This document shows, piece by piece, positions 10,590 through 19,395 of a stretch of 64,000 bases of DNA (position 1 is the first letter of the stretch; the number at the start of each line of letters is the position of its first letter). This stretch comes from Rivibacter sp049446155 (GTDB lineage: Bacteria; Pseudomonadota; Gammaproteobacteria; Burkholderiales; Burkholderiaceae_C), in NCBI RefSeq assembly GCF_049446155.1, contig NZ_JBMSEE010000002.1, forward strand, positions 248,001 through 312,000, read 5' to 3'. A program made the position numbers and the translations under genes. Below the pieces are notes generated by a model that saw only the letters and a list, made by a program, of their open reading frames with translations, searched no databases and was not told where the DNA came from.

Positions 10590-11009
10590 TCACGTGGTTC
10601 GTGGCGGACGCTCCTGGCCGCCCGAGAGGAAGCTTGGCGCGGGCACGATCAGGCGAGGAAAGACGACCGTGCCCGAATCGGCGTGATCGGGCATCGACCA
10701 GATCTCGCCCACCATGTGCGTGAGCGAGCAAAGCGCCGAACACGCGTCGCAACTGCCTGCGCCGGCGTGGGCGGAAGCTGTGCCGGCCTGATCGCTCGCG
10801 TGATGCGAGCCCGGCGGCGCGCCGTGGCGGTCGGGGCCGCAGTGTTCGCGCTCCTCGTCCTCGCCTTGTCCGCCCGCCGGCGCGTCGACCCGCTCCTCGA
10901 CCTGCATGCCGGGGCCGCCGGGCGAACACAGCATCGCGGCCGCCACCGCGCCTTTGATCGGCAGCAGGATCGCGATTGCGATCGACATCCAAAGGCGAGC
11001 AGACTTCAC
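10590..11009 (-). CDS. Small secreted Cys/His-rich protein, DUF2946-like
   Basis: A protein of about 139 residues that begins with a signal sequence (VKSARLW then a hydrophobic stretch ending AVAAAML). It has a polar, His-rich middle, a CDAC...C cluster, and closes with F.S.GQERPPR. The Cys cluster and the ERPPR ending resemble DUF2946-type proteins that accompany copper genes. The start is uncertain: GTG at 11009 gives the basic n-region of a signal peptide, while an ATG at 10988 gives 132 residues; neither has a clear ribosome binding site. The gene is divergent from the small protein preceding the efflux operon. The role is unknown; periplasmic metal binding is an inference. Confidence 0.5.
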   Translation of the reverse strand: MKSARLWMSIAIAILLPIKGAVAAAMLCSPGGPGMQVEERVDAPAGGQGEDEEREHCGPDRHGAPPGSHHASDQAGTASAHAGAGSCDACSALCSLTHMVGEIWSMPDHADSGTVVFPRLIVPAPSFLSGGQERPPRTT

Positions 11010-11192
11010 GGCCAGGAGCCTGCGAAGCGGGGCGCAGGCGGCGATACAGCGGCTCAAACCATAGACCGTTGCGCCGCAAAGCGATGCCGGCGCGTGCCCC
11101 GCAGTTCGGGGAGGGCGCGGCTTGCTTTCGGACAGAAGGCAGCTTTGGCCAGTCGCCCGGACGCGCTGCGTCGCCCTAAACTCGGTTTTCCT

Positions 11193-11585
11193 ATGCGCCC
11201 GCGCCATGCCCGCCTGACGACTGCACTCTTCTTGGTGCTGTCGCTGCTGTTCGCGCAGCTGGCACTGGCGAGCTACGTGTGCCCGGGCCAAGCCGATGCG
11301 CTGGCGATGGCCGAGATGATGGCCGAGATGGGGGCCGCCGGCGAACCTTGCGAAGGCATGGACGCCCAGCAGCCCGTGCTGTGCCATCAGCACGCCGCCG
11401 ACCCCGGCAAGACCTTCGAGCCCGTCAAGCTGCCGGTGGCCTCGCTGCCGATGGTGGTCCTGGTGCTCGAGCGGCCGCTCGTGCTCGACGCAGACCGCGC
11501 CGGCTGCGCGCCCATGGCGAGCACGCCCGAAGCGCGGCCGCCACCGGACCCGCTCTTCCTCGCCACGCTCAGGCTTCGAGTCTGA
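11193..11585 (+). CDS. Small exported Cys/Met-rich protein preceding the CusCBA operon
   Basis: A 130-residue protein with a clear signal peptide (MRPRHARLTTALFLVLSLLF, cleavage near ALAS-YVC). It has a Met-rich patch (ALAMAEMMAEMGAAGEPCEGM), CHQHAADP and a further Cys. The Met, His and Cys pattern suits a periplasmic metal-associated protein, and the gene lies 78 bases upstream of the TolC-type gene in the same direction. No named family is recognised. The start at 11193 is set by the signal peptide; a longer open frame upstream looks non-coding. Confidence 0.6.
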   Translation: MRPRHARLTTALFLVLSLLFAQLALASYVCPGQADALAMAEMMAEMGAAGEPCEGMDAQQPVLCHQHAADPGKTFEPVKLPVASLPMVVLVLERPLVLDADRAGCAPMASTPEARPPPDPLFLATLRLRV

Positions 11586-11663
11586 CCCGCTCCGCCGACC
11601 GACCGGCGCCGGGTGCGGCTTCGTCCGCACACCGGCTGCGTCCTGTTCGTCTCCGGAGCCGTC

Positions 11664-12899
11664 ATGCCGTCCAACTTCTTGCGAGCAGCCGCCGTTGCTG
11701 CCGCCGCCATCCTGCCGGCCTGGTGCGCCGCGCAGCCGTTGTCGTTCGACCAGGCCCTGAGCCTGGCCGCCCAGCGCTCGGAAGCCGCGCGCGCCGCCCG
11801 CGCCGCCGCGCTGGGCGCCGACGAGTCCGCCCGTGCCGCCGGCCAGTTGCCGGACCCGATGCTGCGCGCGGGCATCGAGAACCTGCCGGTCACTGGCGCC
11901 GAGCGCTGGCGCACGGCGGTCGAGCCGATGACGATGAAGCGCATCGGCATCAGCCAGGAGTGGCTGGCCGCCGACAAGCGCGCCGCGCGCGAAGGCGCCG
12001 CGCGGGCGATGGCGCAGCGCGAAGCCGCGCAAGGCGGCGTGGCCGAGGGTGACGCTCGTCTCCAGGCCGCGCAGGCCTATCTGGAGGCCTGGTATGCCGA
12101 GGCAGCGCTGCGGCTTGCCGCACAGACCGAGCATCACCTCCACGAAGAGCTCGAGGCGGCGCGTGCCCGATGGGCCGGCGCCGCGGGCGCCGCGGCCGAA
12201 GTGCTGCAACTGGACGCCGCTCGTGGCATGGCGCAAGACGAGAGCGACGAGGCACGCCAGCAGCAGGCGAGCGCGCTCGTGGCGCTGGCGCGCTGGGTCG
12301 GCTTTCGGCCCGAATCGATTGCGCCGCCGCCGAGTCTCACGCCGCCCTCCGAGGCGGACTACGTGGCTCGCCATCCCGCCGTCGTGGCGCTGCGCAGCGA
12401 GGCCGAGCTCGCGCGCCGCAATGCCGCCGTGGCCCGCCACGAGCGATCGGCCAACTGGACCTGGGAACTCGCCTACGGTCAGCGCGCCGGCTACCCGGAC
12501 CTGGTGAGCTTCGGCGTCAGCATCCCGCTGCAGATCGCGCCGGCGCGACGCCAGGACCGCGAGATCGCCGCCAAGCTCGCCCTGGTCGACCAGGCCGAGG
12601 CCGAACTCGCCGAGGCCACGCGCGCCGCCACCGCGCAGTACCAGGCGCTGGCCGGCGATGCCGATCGATTGCGCCAGCGCCTCCAGCGCTACGAGCGCGC
12701 GGTGGTCGCGCCGGCGGGGCGGCGCACCGCGGCCGCGCTGGCGGCGTATCGCTCGAACCAGGCGTCGCTCGCCGCGCTGTTCGACGCGAGGCACATGGAG
12801 GTGGAGGTGCAGCGCAAGCTGCTCGCGCTGCAACGCGAGCTCGACCGGGCCCAGGTCGAGCTCGCGCTCAAGCCGCTCGCGCAAGGAGGTGCCCGATGA
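11664..12899 (+). CDS. cusC: TolC-family outer-membrane efflux channel (CusC-like)
   Basis: A 411-residue precursor with a signal peptide (cleavage near WCAA-QPL) and two repeats of long alpha-helical outer-membrane efflux protein sequence. LSFDQALSLAAQRSE opens the first, and LPDPMLRAGIENLP is characteristic of the heavy-metal (CusC/CzcC-like) branch. It forms the outer-membrane duct for the RND pump encoded next. The ATG at 11664 follows a CGGAG ribosome binding site. Its stop overlaps the adaptor gene start (ATGA at 12896-12899), so the efflux genes are translationally coupled. Confidence 0.88.
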   Translation: MPSNFLRAAAVAAAAILPAWCAAQPLSFDQALSLAAQRSEAARAARAAALGADESARAAGQLPDPMLRAGIENLPVTGAERWRTAVEPMTMKRIGISQEWLAADKRAAREGAARAMAQREAAQGGVAEGDARLQAAQAYLEAWYAEAALRLAAQTEHHLHEELEAARARWAGAAGAAAEVLQLDAARGMAQDESDEARQQQASALVALARWVGFRPESIAPPPSLTPPSEADYVARHPAVVALRSEAELARRNAAVARHERSANWTWELAYGQRAGYPDLVSFGVSIPLQIAPARRQDREIAAKLALVDQAEAELAEATRAATAQYQALAGDADRLRQRLQRYERAVVAPAGRRTAAALAAYRSNQASLAALFDARHMEVEVQRKLLALQRELDRAQVELALKPLAQGGAR

Positions 12900-14368
12900 A
12901 GCGCACGGTGTTGTTCGCGGCCGTCTCGCTGGCCGGCCTGGCGCTGGCCGCGGCCGGCTTCTTTGCGGGGCGCGCCAGCTCGCCCCATGCCGCGCCGCCA
13001 ACCGCGCCGGCCGGCGAGCGCCAGGTCCTCTATTGGCACGACCCGATGGTGCCCGGCCCGCGCTTCGACAAGCCCGGCAAGTCGCCGTTCATGGACATGC
13101 AGCTGGTGCCGGTCTACGCCGACGAGGCCGGCGACGCGGGCGTGAAGATCAGCCCGACGGTCCAGCAGAACCTCGGCATCCGCACCGCGGTGGTCAAGAA
13201 GGCCGAGCTCGCATCGTCGATCGACGCGATCGGCAGCGTGCAGTTCGACGAGCGCCTGGGCATGGTGGTGCAAACGCGCGTGGCCGGCTTCGTCGAGCGC
13301 CTGCATGTGCGCGCGCCGATGGAGCGCGTGCGCAAGGGCCAGGCGCTGGCGACCGTGTTCGCGCCGGAGTGGCTGGCGCCGATCAACGAGCTGCTCGCGC
13401 TGCAGCGCGCTGGCGGTGCGCCGGAGATCGTGGCCGCCGCGCGCGATCGGCTGCGCGCGATGTCGGTCCCCGACTCGCTGGTCCGGCAAAGCGAGGCCGC
13501 CGGCACGGCGCAGGCGCGCTTCACGCTCACCGCGCCGGTGAGCGGCGTGGTGGCCGAGCTCGGCGTGCGAGAAGGCGCGGCCGTCGCGCCCGGCACGACG
13601 CTGTTTCGCATCGCCGGCCTGGGCAAGGTCTGGGTCGTGGCCGAGGTGCCCGAGGCGCAGGCGCTGCGCCTCGCGCGCGGCCAGAAGGTCCGGGCCGTGC
13701 TGCAGGCCGACGCGTCGCAGGCCTTCGACGGCAAGCTCGAGGAGATCCTGCCGCAGGTGAGCGCGAGCACGCGCAGCTTGCAGGCGCGCTTCACGCTCGA
13801 CAACCGCGGCGCGCGGCTGATGCCCGGCATGCTGATGCGGCTGCAGCTGGCCGCCGCGCCGACCGCGCGCCTCGTGATGCCCGCCGAAGCGGCCATCCGC
13901 ACCGGCACGCGCGCGATCGCGATCGTGCGCGACGCCCAGGGCGCGTTCGCGCCGCGCGAGATCACGCTCGGCGCCGAGCTGGGCGAGCAGGTCGAGGTGC
14001 TGGCCGGCCTGAGCGAAGGCGAGCAGGTGGTCGCCAGCGGGCAGTTCCTCGTCGACTCGGAAGCGCGGCTCAAGTCGGTGCTCGGCGCGATGGCCGCGGG
14101 CTCGCCGGCATCGGCCCCGGCGGCCGCCGCACCGCATGTCTACCGCGCCGAGGGCAAGGTCGAGCGCATCGACGCCGACGGCATCACGATCTCGCACGGC
14201 CCTCTGCCCGAACTGCAGTGGCCGGCAATGACGATGGGCTTCGGCAAGCCGGACCCGAAGGCCTTCGCCGATCTCCAAGCCGGCGACGTCGTGCGCTTCG
14301 AGTTCCGCCAAGGCGGGCCGACGGACTGGGAGCTGGTCGCTGCGCAGAAGATCGGAGGCGCGCCATGA
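12896..14368 (+). CDS. cusB: RND periplasmic adaptor with C-terminal CusF-like domain (CusB-like)
   Basis: A 490-residue membrane-fusion protein. After an N-terminal membrane anchor comes the CusB-type metal-binding stretch YWHDPMVPG then GKSPFMDMQLVPVY, a barrel-sandwich and hairpin region, and MPGMLMRLQL of the membrane-proximal part. The last 75 residues form a CusF-like copper-binding domain (GKVERIDADGITISHGPL, W and MTM), which in some organisms is a separate chaperone. The protein links the inner-membrane pump to the outer channel and hands over Cu(I)/Ag(I). It overlaps both neighbours by ATGA junctions. Confidence 0.93.
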   Translation: MKRTVLFAAVSLAGLALAAAGFFAGRASSPHAAPPTAPAGERQVLYWHDPMVPGPRFDKPGKSPFMDMQLVPVYADEAGDAGVKISPTVQQNLGIRTAVVKKAELASSIDAIGSVQFDERLGMVVQTRVAGFVERLHVRAPMERVRKGQALATVFAPEWLAPINELLALQRAGGAPEIVAAARDRLRAMSVPDSLVRQSEAAGTAQARFTLTAPVSGVVAELGVREGAAVAPGTTLFRIAGLGKVWVVAEVPEAQALRLARGQKVRAVLQADASQAFDGKLEEILPQVSASTRSLQARFTLDNRGARLMPGMLMRLQLAAAPTARLVMPAEAAIRTGTRAIAIVRDAQGAFAPREITLGAELGEQVEVLAGLSEGEQVVASGQFLVDSEARLKSVLGAMAAGSPASAPAAAAPHVYRAEGKVERIDADGITISHGPLPELQWPAMTMGFGKPDPKAFADLQAGDVVRFEFRQGGPTDWELVAAQKIGGAP

Positions 14369-17300
14369 TCGCCGCGCTGATCCGCTGGTCGATCGCGAAC
14401 CGTTTCCTGGTGATCGCCGCGACGCTGGGCCTGGTCGCCGCGGCGCTGTGGTCGACGGCCACGATGCCGGTCGACGCGCTGCCGGACCTGTCGGACACGC
14501 AGGTCATCGTGCGCACGAGCTACCCCGGCAAGCCGCCGCAGGTGGTCGAGGACCTGGTGACCTACCCGCTGACGACGACCATGCTCAGCGTGCCGGGCGC
14601 GAAGACCGTGCGCGGCTACTCGTTCTTCGGCGACTCCTTCGTCTACATCCTGTTCGACGACCGGACCGATCCGTACTGGGCCCGCTCGCGCGTGGTCGAA
14701 AGCCTCAACCAGGTGCAAGGCCGCCTGCCGGCCGGCGCGTCGGCCGCGCTGGGTCCCGACGCCACCGGCGTGGGCTGGATCTACGAGTACGCGCTCGTCG
14801 ACCGCAGCGGCCGCCACGACATCGGCCAGCTGCGCGCGCTGAACGACTGGTTCCTGAAGTTCGAGCTGAAGACCGTGCCCGACGTCGCCGAGGTGGCCTC
14901 GATCGGCGGCATGGTGCGCCAGTACCAGGTCGTGCTCGACCCCGACCGCATGCGCGCGCTGAACATCACGCAGGCGATGGTGATCGAGGCGCTGCAGCGG
15001 GCCAACCAGTCCTCGGGCGGCTCGGTCGTCGAGCTGGCCGAGACCGAGTACATGGTGCGCTCGCGCGGCTTCCTGAAGACGCTCGACGACTTTCGCGTCG
15101 TCCCGCTGGCCGTCTCGGGCGCGACGCCGGTGCTGCTGCGCGACGTCGCGACGCTGCAGATCGGCCCGGAGATGCGCCGCGGCATCGCCGAGCTCGACGG
15201 CGAGGGCGAGGTGGCGGGCGGCGTCGTCGTGATGCGCTCGGGCAAGAACGCGCGCACGACGATCGCCGCCGTCAAGGCCCGGCTCGCGGCGCTGGCGGCC
15301 AGCTTGCCGCCCGGCGTCGAGGTGGTGGAGACCTACGACCGCTCGAAGCTCATCGACCGCGCGATCGACAACCTCAAGCTCAAGCTCGGCGAGGAGTTCG
15401 TCGCCGTCGCGCTGGTCTGCGCGCTATTCCTGTTCCACCTGCGCTCGGCGCTCGTCGCGCTGATCGCGCTGCCGGTCGCCGTCGGCGCGGCCTTCGTCGT
15501 GATGCGCTGGCAGGGCCTCAACGCCAACATCCTCTCGCTCGCGGGCATCGCGCTGGCGCTCGGCGCGGCGCTCGACGGCGTGGTCGTGCTGCTCGAGGCG
15601 ACGCACAAGCGCATCGAGGCCTTCGAGCATGAACACGCGCGGCGGCCGCAGGCGCCGGAGCGATGGCGCCTGGTCACGCAGGCCAGCGTCGAGGTCGGCC
15701 CGGCGCTGTTCTTCTCGCTGCTGATCATCACGCTGTCGTTCCTGCCGGTCTTCACGCTCGAGGCGCAGGAGGGCCGGCTGTTCGCGCCGCTGGCCTTCAC
15801 CAAGACCTACGCGATGGCCGCGGCGGCGGCGCTGTCGGTGACGCTGGTGCCGGTGCTGATGGGCTACCTGGTGCGCGGGCGCATCCCGCGCGAGGCCGCG
15901 AACCCCCTGAACCGCTGGCTGATGGCCGCGTACCGCCCGGCACTGGAGCTGGTGCTGCGCTTTCCGAAGGCCGCGCTGGCCGCCGCCGGCCTCGTGCTGG
16001 CGCTGACCGCGTTCCCGCTCGCGCGCCTGGGCGGCGAGTTCATGCCGCCGCTCGACGAAGGCGACCTGCTGTACATGCCCTCGGCCCTGCCGGGACTGTC
16101 GGTCTCCAAGGCCGGCGCGTTGCTGCAGCAGACCGACCGGCTCATCAAGACCGTGCCCGAGGTCGAGCGCGTGTTCGGCAAGGCGGGCCGCGCCGACACG
16201 GCCACCGACCCGGCGCCGCTGGAGATGTTCGAGACGACGATCCAGTTCAAGCCGCGCGAGCAGTGGCGCGCCGGCATGACGCCGCAGCGCCTGGTCGACG
16301 AGCTCGACCGCGTCGTGAGGGTGCCGGGCCTGACCAACGTCTGGGTGCCACCGATCCGCAACCGCATCGACATGTTGGCCACCGGCATCAAGTCGCCGGT
16401 CGGCATCAAGGTCGCCGGCACCGACCTGGAGGCGATCGACCGGCTGACGACGCAGATCGAGCAGGCGGTGCGGCGCGTGCCCGGCGTGTCCTCGGCGCTG
16501 GCCGAGCGGCTCAGCGGCGGGCGCTATATCGACGTCGATGTCGACCGCGCCGCCGCCGCGCGCCACGGGCTGCCGGTGGCCGAAGTGCAGGCCGTCGTCT
16601 CGACCGCCATCGGCGGCGACAACGTCGGCGAGGTCGTCAGCGGGCGCGAGCGCTATCCGATCAACGTGCGCTATCCGCGCGAGATCCGCGACTCGCTCGA
16701 ACGGCTGCGCACGCTGCCCTTCGTGACCGCGCAAGGCGCCCAGCTGCTGCTGCAGGACGTGGCGCGCCTGCGCGTCGAGGACGGGCCGCCGATGCTGCGC
16801 AGCGAGAACGCGCGGCTGTCGGGCTGGGTCTATGTCGACGTGCGCGGCCGCGACCTGCGCTCGGTGGTCAAGGACATGCAGGCCGCGGTCGCGCGGGACG
16901 TGCCAATGCCGGCCGGCTACGCGGTCTCGTGGTCGGGGCAGTTCGAGTACCTCGAGCGCGCCACCGCCCGCCTGAAGCTCGTCGTGCCGGCGACGCTGGC
17001 CGTGATCTTCGTGCTGCTCTACCTGCTGTTTCGCGACGCGACCGACGCGCTGCTGGTGATGGCCGCGGTGCCGTTCTCGCTGGTCGGCGGCTTCTGGCTG
17101 ATCTGGCTGCTCGGGCACTCGGTGTCGGTGGCGACGGCGGTGGGCTTCATCGCGCTGGCCGGCGTCGCGGCCGAGTTCGGCGTCGTGATGCTGGTCTACC
17201 TCGAGAACGCCTGGCAGCGCCGTCGCGCGGCGGGCGAACCCGACGACGAAGCGACGCTGCTCGAGGCCATCCGCGAAGGCGCCGTGCTGCGCGTGCGGCC

Positions 17301-17538
17301 CAAGGCGATGACGGTGGCCATCGTGCTCGCCGGCCTGCTGCCCATGCTGTGGGGCGAGGGCACGGGCGCCGAGGTCATGGAGCGCATCGCTGCGCCGATG
17401 GTCGGCGGCATGGTGACCGCGCCGCTGCTCAGCATGCTCGTCGTGCCTGCAGCTTGGTACCTCGTGCACCGCCGCCGGCTCGCGGCCGCGCGGCGCGGGC
17501 GGACGCTCGGCGCGCCTGCCGGCGAAACCGCCATTTGA
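14365..17538 (+). CDS. cusA: Heavy-metal efflux RND pump (CusA-like)
   Basis: A 1057-residue inner-membrane RND transporter. It begins MIAALIRWSIANRFLV and shows the heavy-metal-efflux signatures DALPDLSDTQVIV, GVGWIYEYAL, two large periplasmic loops, GGEFMPPLDEGDLLYMP and 12 membrane segments. GIALALGAALDGVVVLLEA in the fourth membrane segment and GVAAEFGVVMLVYLE in the tenth are the proton-relay regions. The monovalent-metal (Cu/Ag) type is inferred from the neighbouring CusB with its CusF domain and the P1B-1 ATPase. The ATG overlaps the cusB stop. Confidence 0.93.
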   Translation: MIAALIRWSIANRFLVIAATLGLVAAALWSTATMPVDALPDLSDTQVIVRTSYPGKPPQVVEDLVTYPLTTTMLSVPGAKTVRGYSFFGDSFVYILFDDRTDPYWARSRVVESLNQVQGRLPAGASAALGPDATGVGWIYEYALVDRSGRHDIGQLRALNDWFLKFELKTVPDVAEVASIGGMVRQYQVVLDPDRMRALNITQAMVIEALQRANQSSGGSVVELAETEYMVRSRGFLKTLDDFRVVPLAVSGATPVLLRDVATLQIGPEMRRGIAELDGEGEVAGGVVVMRSGKNARTTIAAVKARLAALAASLPPGVEVVETYDRSKLIDRAIDNLKLKLGEEFVAVALVCALFLFHLRSALVALIALPVAVGAAFVVMRWQGLNANILSLAGIALALGAALDGVVVLLEATHKRIEAFEHEHARRPQAPERWRLVTQASVEVGPALFFSLLIITLSFLPVFTLEAQEGRLFAPLAFTKTYAMAAAAALSVTLVPVLMGYLVRGRIPREAANPLNRWLMAAYRPALELVLRFPKAALAAAGLVLALTAFPLARLGGEFMPPLDEGDLLYMPSALPGLSVSKAGALLQQTDRLIKTVPEVERVFGKAGRADTATDPAPLEMFETTIQFKPREQWRAGMTPQRLVDELDRVVRVPGLTNVWVPPIRNRIDMLATGIKSPVGIKVAGTDLEAIDRLTTQIEQAVRRVPGVSSALAERLSGGRYIDVDVDRAAAARHGLPVAEVQAVVSTAIGGDNVGEVVSGRERYPINVRYPREIRDSLERLRTLPFVTAQGAQLLLQDVARLRVEDGPPMLRSENARLSGWVYVDVRGRDLRSVVKDMQAAVARDVPMPAGYAVSWSGQFEYLERATARLKLVVPATLAVIFVLLYLLFRDATDALLVMAAVPFSLVGGFWLIWLLGHSVSVATAVGFIALAGVAAEFGVVMLVYLENAWQRRRAAGEPDDEATLLEAIREGAVLRVRPKAMTVAIVLAGLLPMLWGEGTGAEVMERIAAPMVGGMVTAPLLSMLVVPAAWYLVHRRRLAAARRGRTLGAPAGETAI

Positions 17539-17556
17539 CGCACGAAGCGGGCGGAT

Positions 17557-17844
17557 TCAGCGGCTGGCGGCGCCCTGGCCCGGCTCGCCGCGCGCGAGCG
17601 CGTCGCGGCCGTCATCGCGCTCGGCGGCCTTGCCGCGCGTGCCGGACTTGAGGCTCCACGAGACCGGCGGCGGCAGGCTGACCTCGCGGCTGCTGAAGTC
17701 CATGCGGCCGGCCGCGCGCGCGGCGGCCACTTCGGCCTGCACGTCGGCGCGGGTCTTGGGAGCAGGGCCGTCCTGCGCGCTGGCAAACGGGCTGGCGCCC
17801 AGCAGCGCAACGGCGAGGGCGGCGATCAAGGCTTGGCGGTTCAT
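17557..17844 (-). CDS. DUF4148-like small exported protein
   Basis: A 95-residue protein with a signal peptide (MNRQALIAALAVALLGASPF, cleavage near ASA-QDG), then KTRADVQAEVAAARAAGRMDF. This last stretch is the typical KTR.qV.AEl..A...G pattern of DUF4148, a family of small exported proteins common in Burkholderiales. The function is unknown. It converges on the end of cusA with a gap of only 18 bases. Confidence 0.7.
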   Translation of the reverse strand: MNRQALIAALAVALLGASPFASAQDGPAPKTRADVQAEVAAARAAGRMDFSSREVSLPPPVSWSLKSGTRGKAAERDDGRDALARGEPGQGAASR

Positions 17845-18113
17845 GATGGCGATGTCCTTCGAGTGGCTCGAATGGCGCCCGGACGGGCACGAACGATTCG
17901 ATGGCTTGACTCTAGGAACGCATCGCCCGTGGATAAACGGCAAACGCGGCAATGGCCCGTTGCACAGGCACGAACAATCGCCGCCCGCAAGTGCGGGTCG
18001 GCGGCAGGCTCTGCGCGCGCACAAGCCGGCGTGAAAGGCGTAATCTGGGTGCGGCGCGATCACAACCGGGCCCCGCAGGGACGATCAGGGAGCTGACCCA
18101 GACGAGGCTTGCC

Positions 18114-18650
18114 ATGCTGGCCGTTCAAATGGCGTGGAGCCTGCTTGAAGCGGAGCACCGCCACATGCGCGCGATGCTGGACGAGGCCGTGATGCTCGCC
18201 GGGCAGGGCGGTGGCACCTGCCATGCGGCCACGGCGCGGCGCGTGCTGCCGCTGCTCGACGAGCTGGAGGCCTTCGACAAGGCGACGCACCGGCCCAAGG
18301 GCCTCACGATGCTGGGCACCATGAAGGGCCGCTCGGCCGCGGCCGACCTGCATCTCGACGCGATGGCATCGGCGCGCGCGCGCGCCGATGCGGCCCTCAT
18401 GCATGCCAAGGCGCTGCTGAAAGCGGCGGCCGACGGTGACATCCTGGCCCAGAGCACCTGCCAGTCGCTGCTGTCGGGCTACCGCGAAGTCCTGCTGCAG
18501 CAGATGGACGAGGAGGAGACCTTGCTGCGCCGCCACGCCGAGAGCGTGCTGACGCAGGAAGAGTGGTCGCTGCTGGTTTCTGAGATGTCGTCGCGGCTCG
18601 CCGCGGCTCGGCCGCCGCCGGCCTCGAAGGACGGCGGTGCAAGCCACTGA
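18114..18650 (+). CDS. Hemerythrin-like helical protein
   Basis: A 178-residue, almost wholly alpha-helical soluble protein. HRHMRAMLDE near the start, then CHAATARRVLPLLDELEAF, a mid-protein HLD, and DEEETLLRRHAESVLTQEEW near the end resemble the His and Glu positions of the hemerythrin HHE fold. Spacing is not perfectly canonical, so metal binding is likely but not proven. Hemerythrins bind O2 or NO or act as iron sensors. A GAGG ribosome binding site precedes the ATG at 18114. It is a single gene followed by a stem-loop. Confidence 0.62.
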   Translation: MLAVQMAWSLLEAEHRHMRAMLDEAVMLAGQGGGTCHAATARRVLPLLDELEAFDKATHRPKGLTMLGTMKGRSAAADLHLDAMASARARADAALMHAKALLKAAADGDILAQSTCQSLLSGYREVLLQQMDEEETLLRRHAESVLTQEEWSLLVSEMSSRLAAARPPPASKDGGASH

Positions 18651-18652
18651 AT

Positions 18653-18677
18653 CCCGCTCCCGCTGGCGGGGAGAGGG
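18653..18677. terminator. Stem-loop after the hemerythrin-like gene
   Basis: CCCGC at 18659-18663 pairs with GCGGG at 18666-18670, flanked by further near-complementary bases (CCCGCT and GAGAGGG). It is a short copy of the same hairpin type seen at 56130-56153. It lies between convergent genes and could end both transcripts. No clear T-run follows. Confidence 0.4.
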
Positions 18678-18697
18678 TTGCGGGCTGGGCCAGGCGC

Positions 18698-19300
18698 TCA
18701 GGCCGGCAGCGAGGGCTCGATGTGCCTCATCGCGTTGGCAACGTAGGCCTCCTTCTCGCCCACCGGCGCCACGTAGTGCAGCGCCGCCGCGGCCGCGTCG
18801 CGCCCTTGCAGGCGCGCGATGACCCAGGCCGCGAGATAGGGCGAGGCCATGCAGCCGCCCGCGGTGGCGACGTTGCCGCGCGCGAAGAACGGCTGGTTCA
18901 GTACGTCGACGCCGGCTTCCTGCACCCAGGGCTTGGTGGTCAGGTCGGTGCATGCGGGCACGTTGCCCAGCAGGCCGAGCTTGGCGAGCACGAGCGTGCC
19001 CGAGCACTGCGCGGCAACGAGCTGGCGCGCCGGATCGAGCGCGAGGCGGTTCATCAGATGCGCATCTTCGACCACCTCGCGCGTCTTGATGCCGCTGCCG
19101 ACGATGATGGCATCCGCGCACCGCGCCTCCTCCAGCGCCGACTGCGCGCGCAGCGTCACGCCGTTCATCGACGTGACCTCGGCCGCCGGGCAGCACAGGC
19201 TCACGCGCCAGCCGGGCGTCTTGATGCGGTTGAGGATGCCCAGTGCCACGAGCGAGTCGAGCTCGTTGAAGCCTTCGAAGGTCAGGATCGCGATGTGCAT
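18698..19300 (-). CDS. DJ-1/PfpI-family protein
   Basis: A 200-residue protein of the DJ-1/PfpI (class I glutamine amidotransferase-like) fold: MHIAILTFEGFNELDSL opens the first strand, DAIIVGSGI follows, and the nucleophile-elbow region reads LVAAQCSGTLVLAKLG with a central Cys. Members include isonitrile hydratases, glyoxalases and chaperones; the exact activity cannot be assigned. The ATG at 19300 was preferred to an upstream in-frame ATG because it starts the conserved first strand. It is divergent from a MocR regulator, the likely controller. Confidence 0.8.
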   Translation of the reverse strand: MHIAILTFEGFNELDSLVALGILNRIKTPGWRVSLCCPAAEVTSMNGVTLRAQSALEEARCADAIIVGSGIKTREVVEDAHLMNRLALDPARQLVAAQCSGTLVLAKLGLLGNVPACTDLTTKPWVQEAGVDVLNQPFFARGNVATAGGCMASPYLAAWVIARLQGRDAAAAALHYVAPVGEKEAYVANAMRHIEPSLPA

Positions 19301-19349
19301 GGCGGCCTCGGTGTCGGGGTGCGAAGCCATCGTAGGCCGCGCGATCAAT

Positions 19350-19365
19350 ACAATCAAAAAATTGT
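19350..19365. promoter_or_regulatory. Inverted repeat between the DJ-1 and MocR genes
   Basis: ACAATCAAAAAATTGT is a perfect 5-base inverted repeat (ACAAT/ATTGT, 6-base spacer) in an unusually A/T-rich patch of the 95-base divergent gap. It ends 30 bases before the MocR start codon. It is a good candidate for the MocR operator and the divergent promoters. Confidence 0.4.
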
Positions 19366-19395
19366 CATGAGTACATCGCGCCAGCACGCCGCGCC

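Noticed and set aside
12658..14364. Very long open frame on the plus strand leading into the cusA frame
   Set aside because: It is the cusA frame left open upstream through cusC and cusB. The translation is Arg/Ala-rich with no domains, and the real adaptor gene occupies another frame.
15424..17469. 681-codon open frame antisense to cusA
   Set aside because: High G+C at third positions keeps the antisense frame open. The translation is His/Arg/Gln-rich and lacks any family motif.
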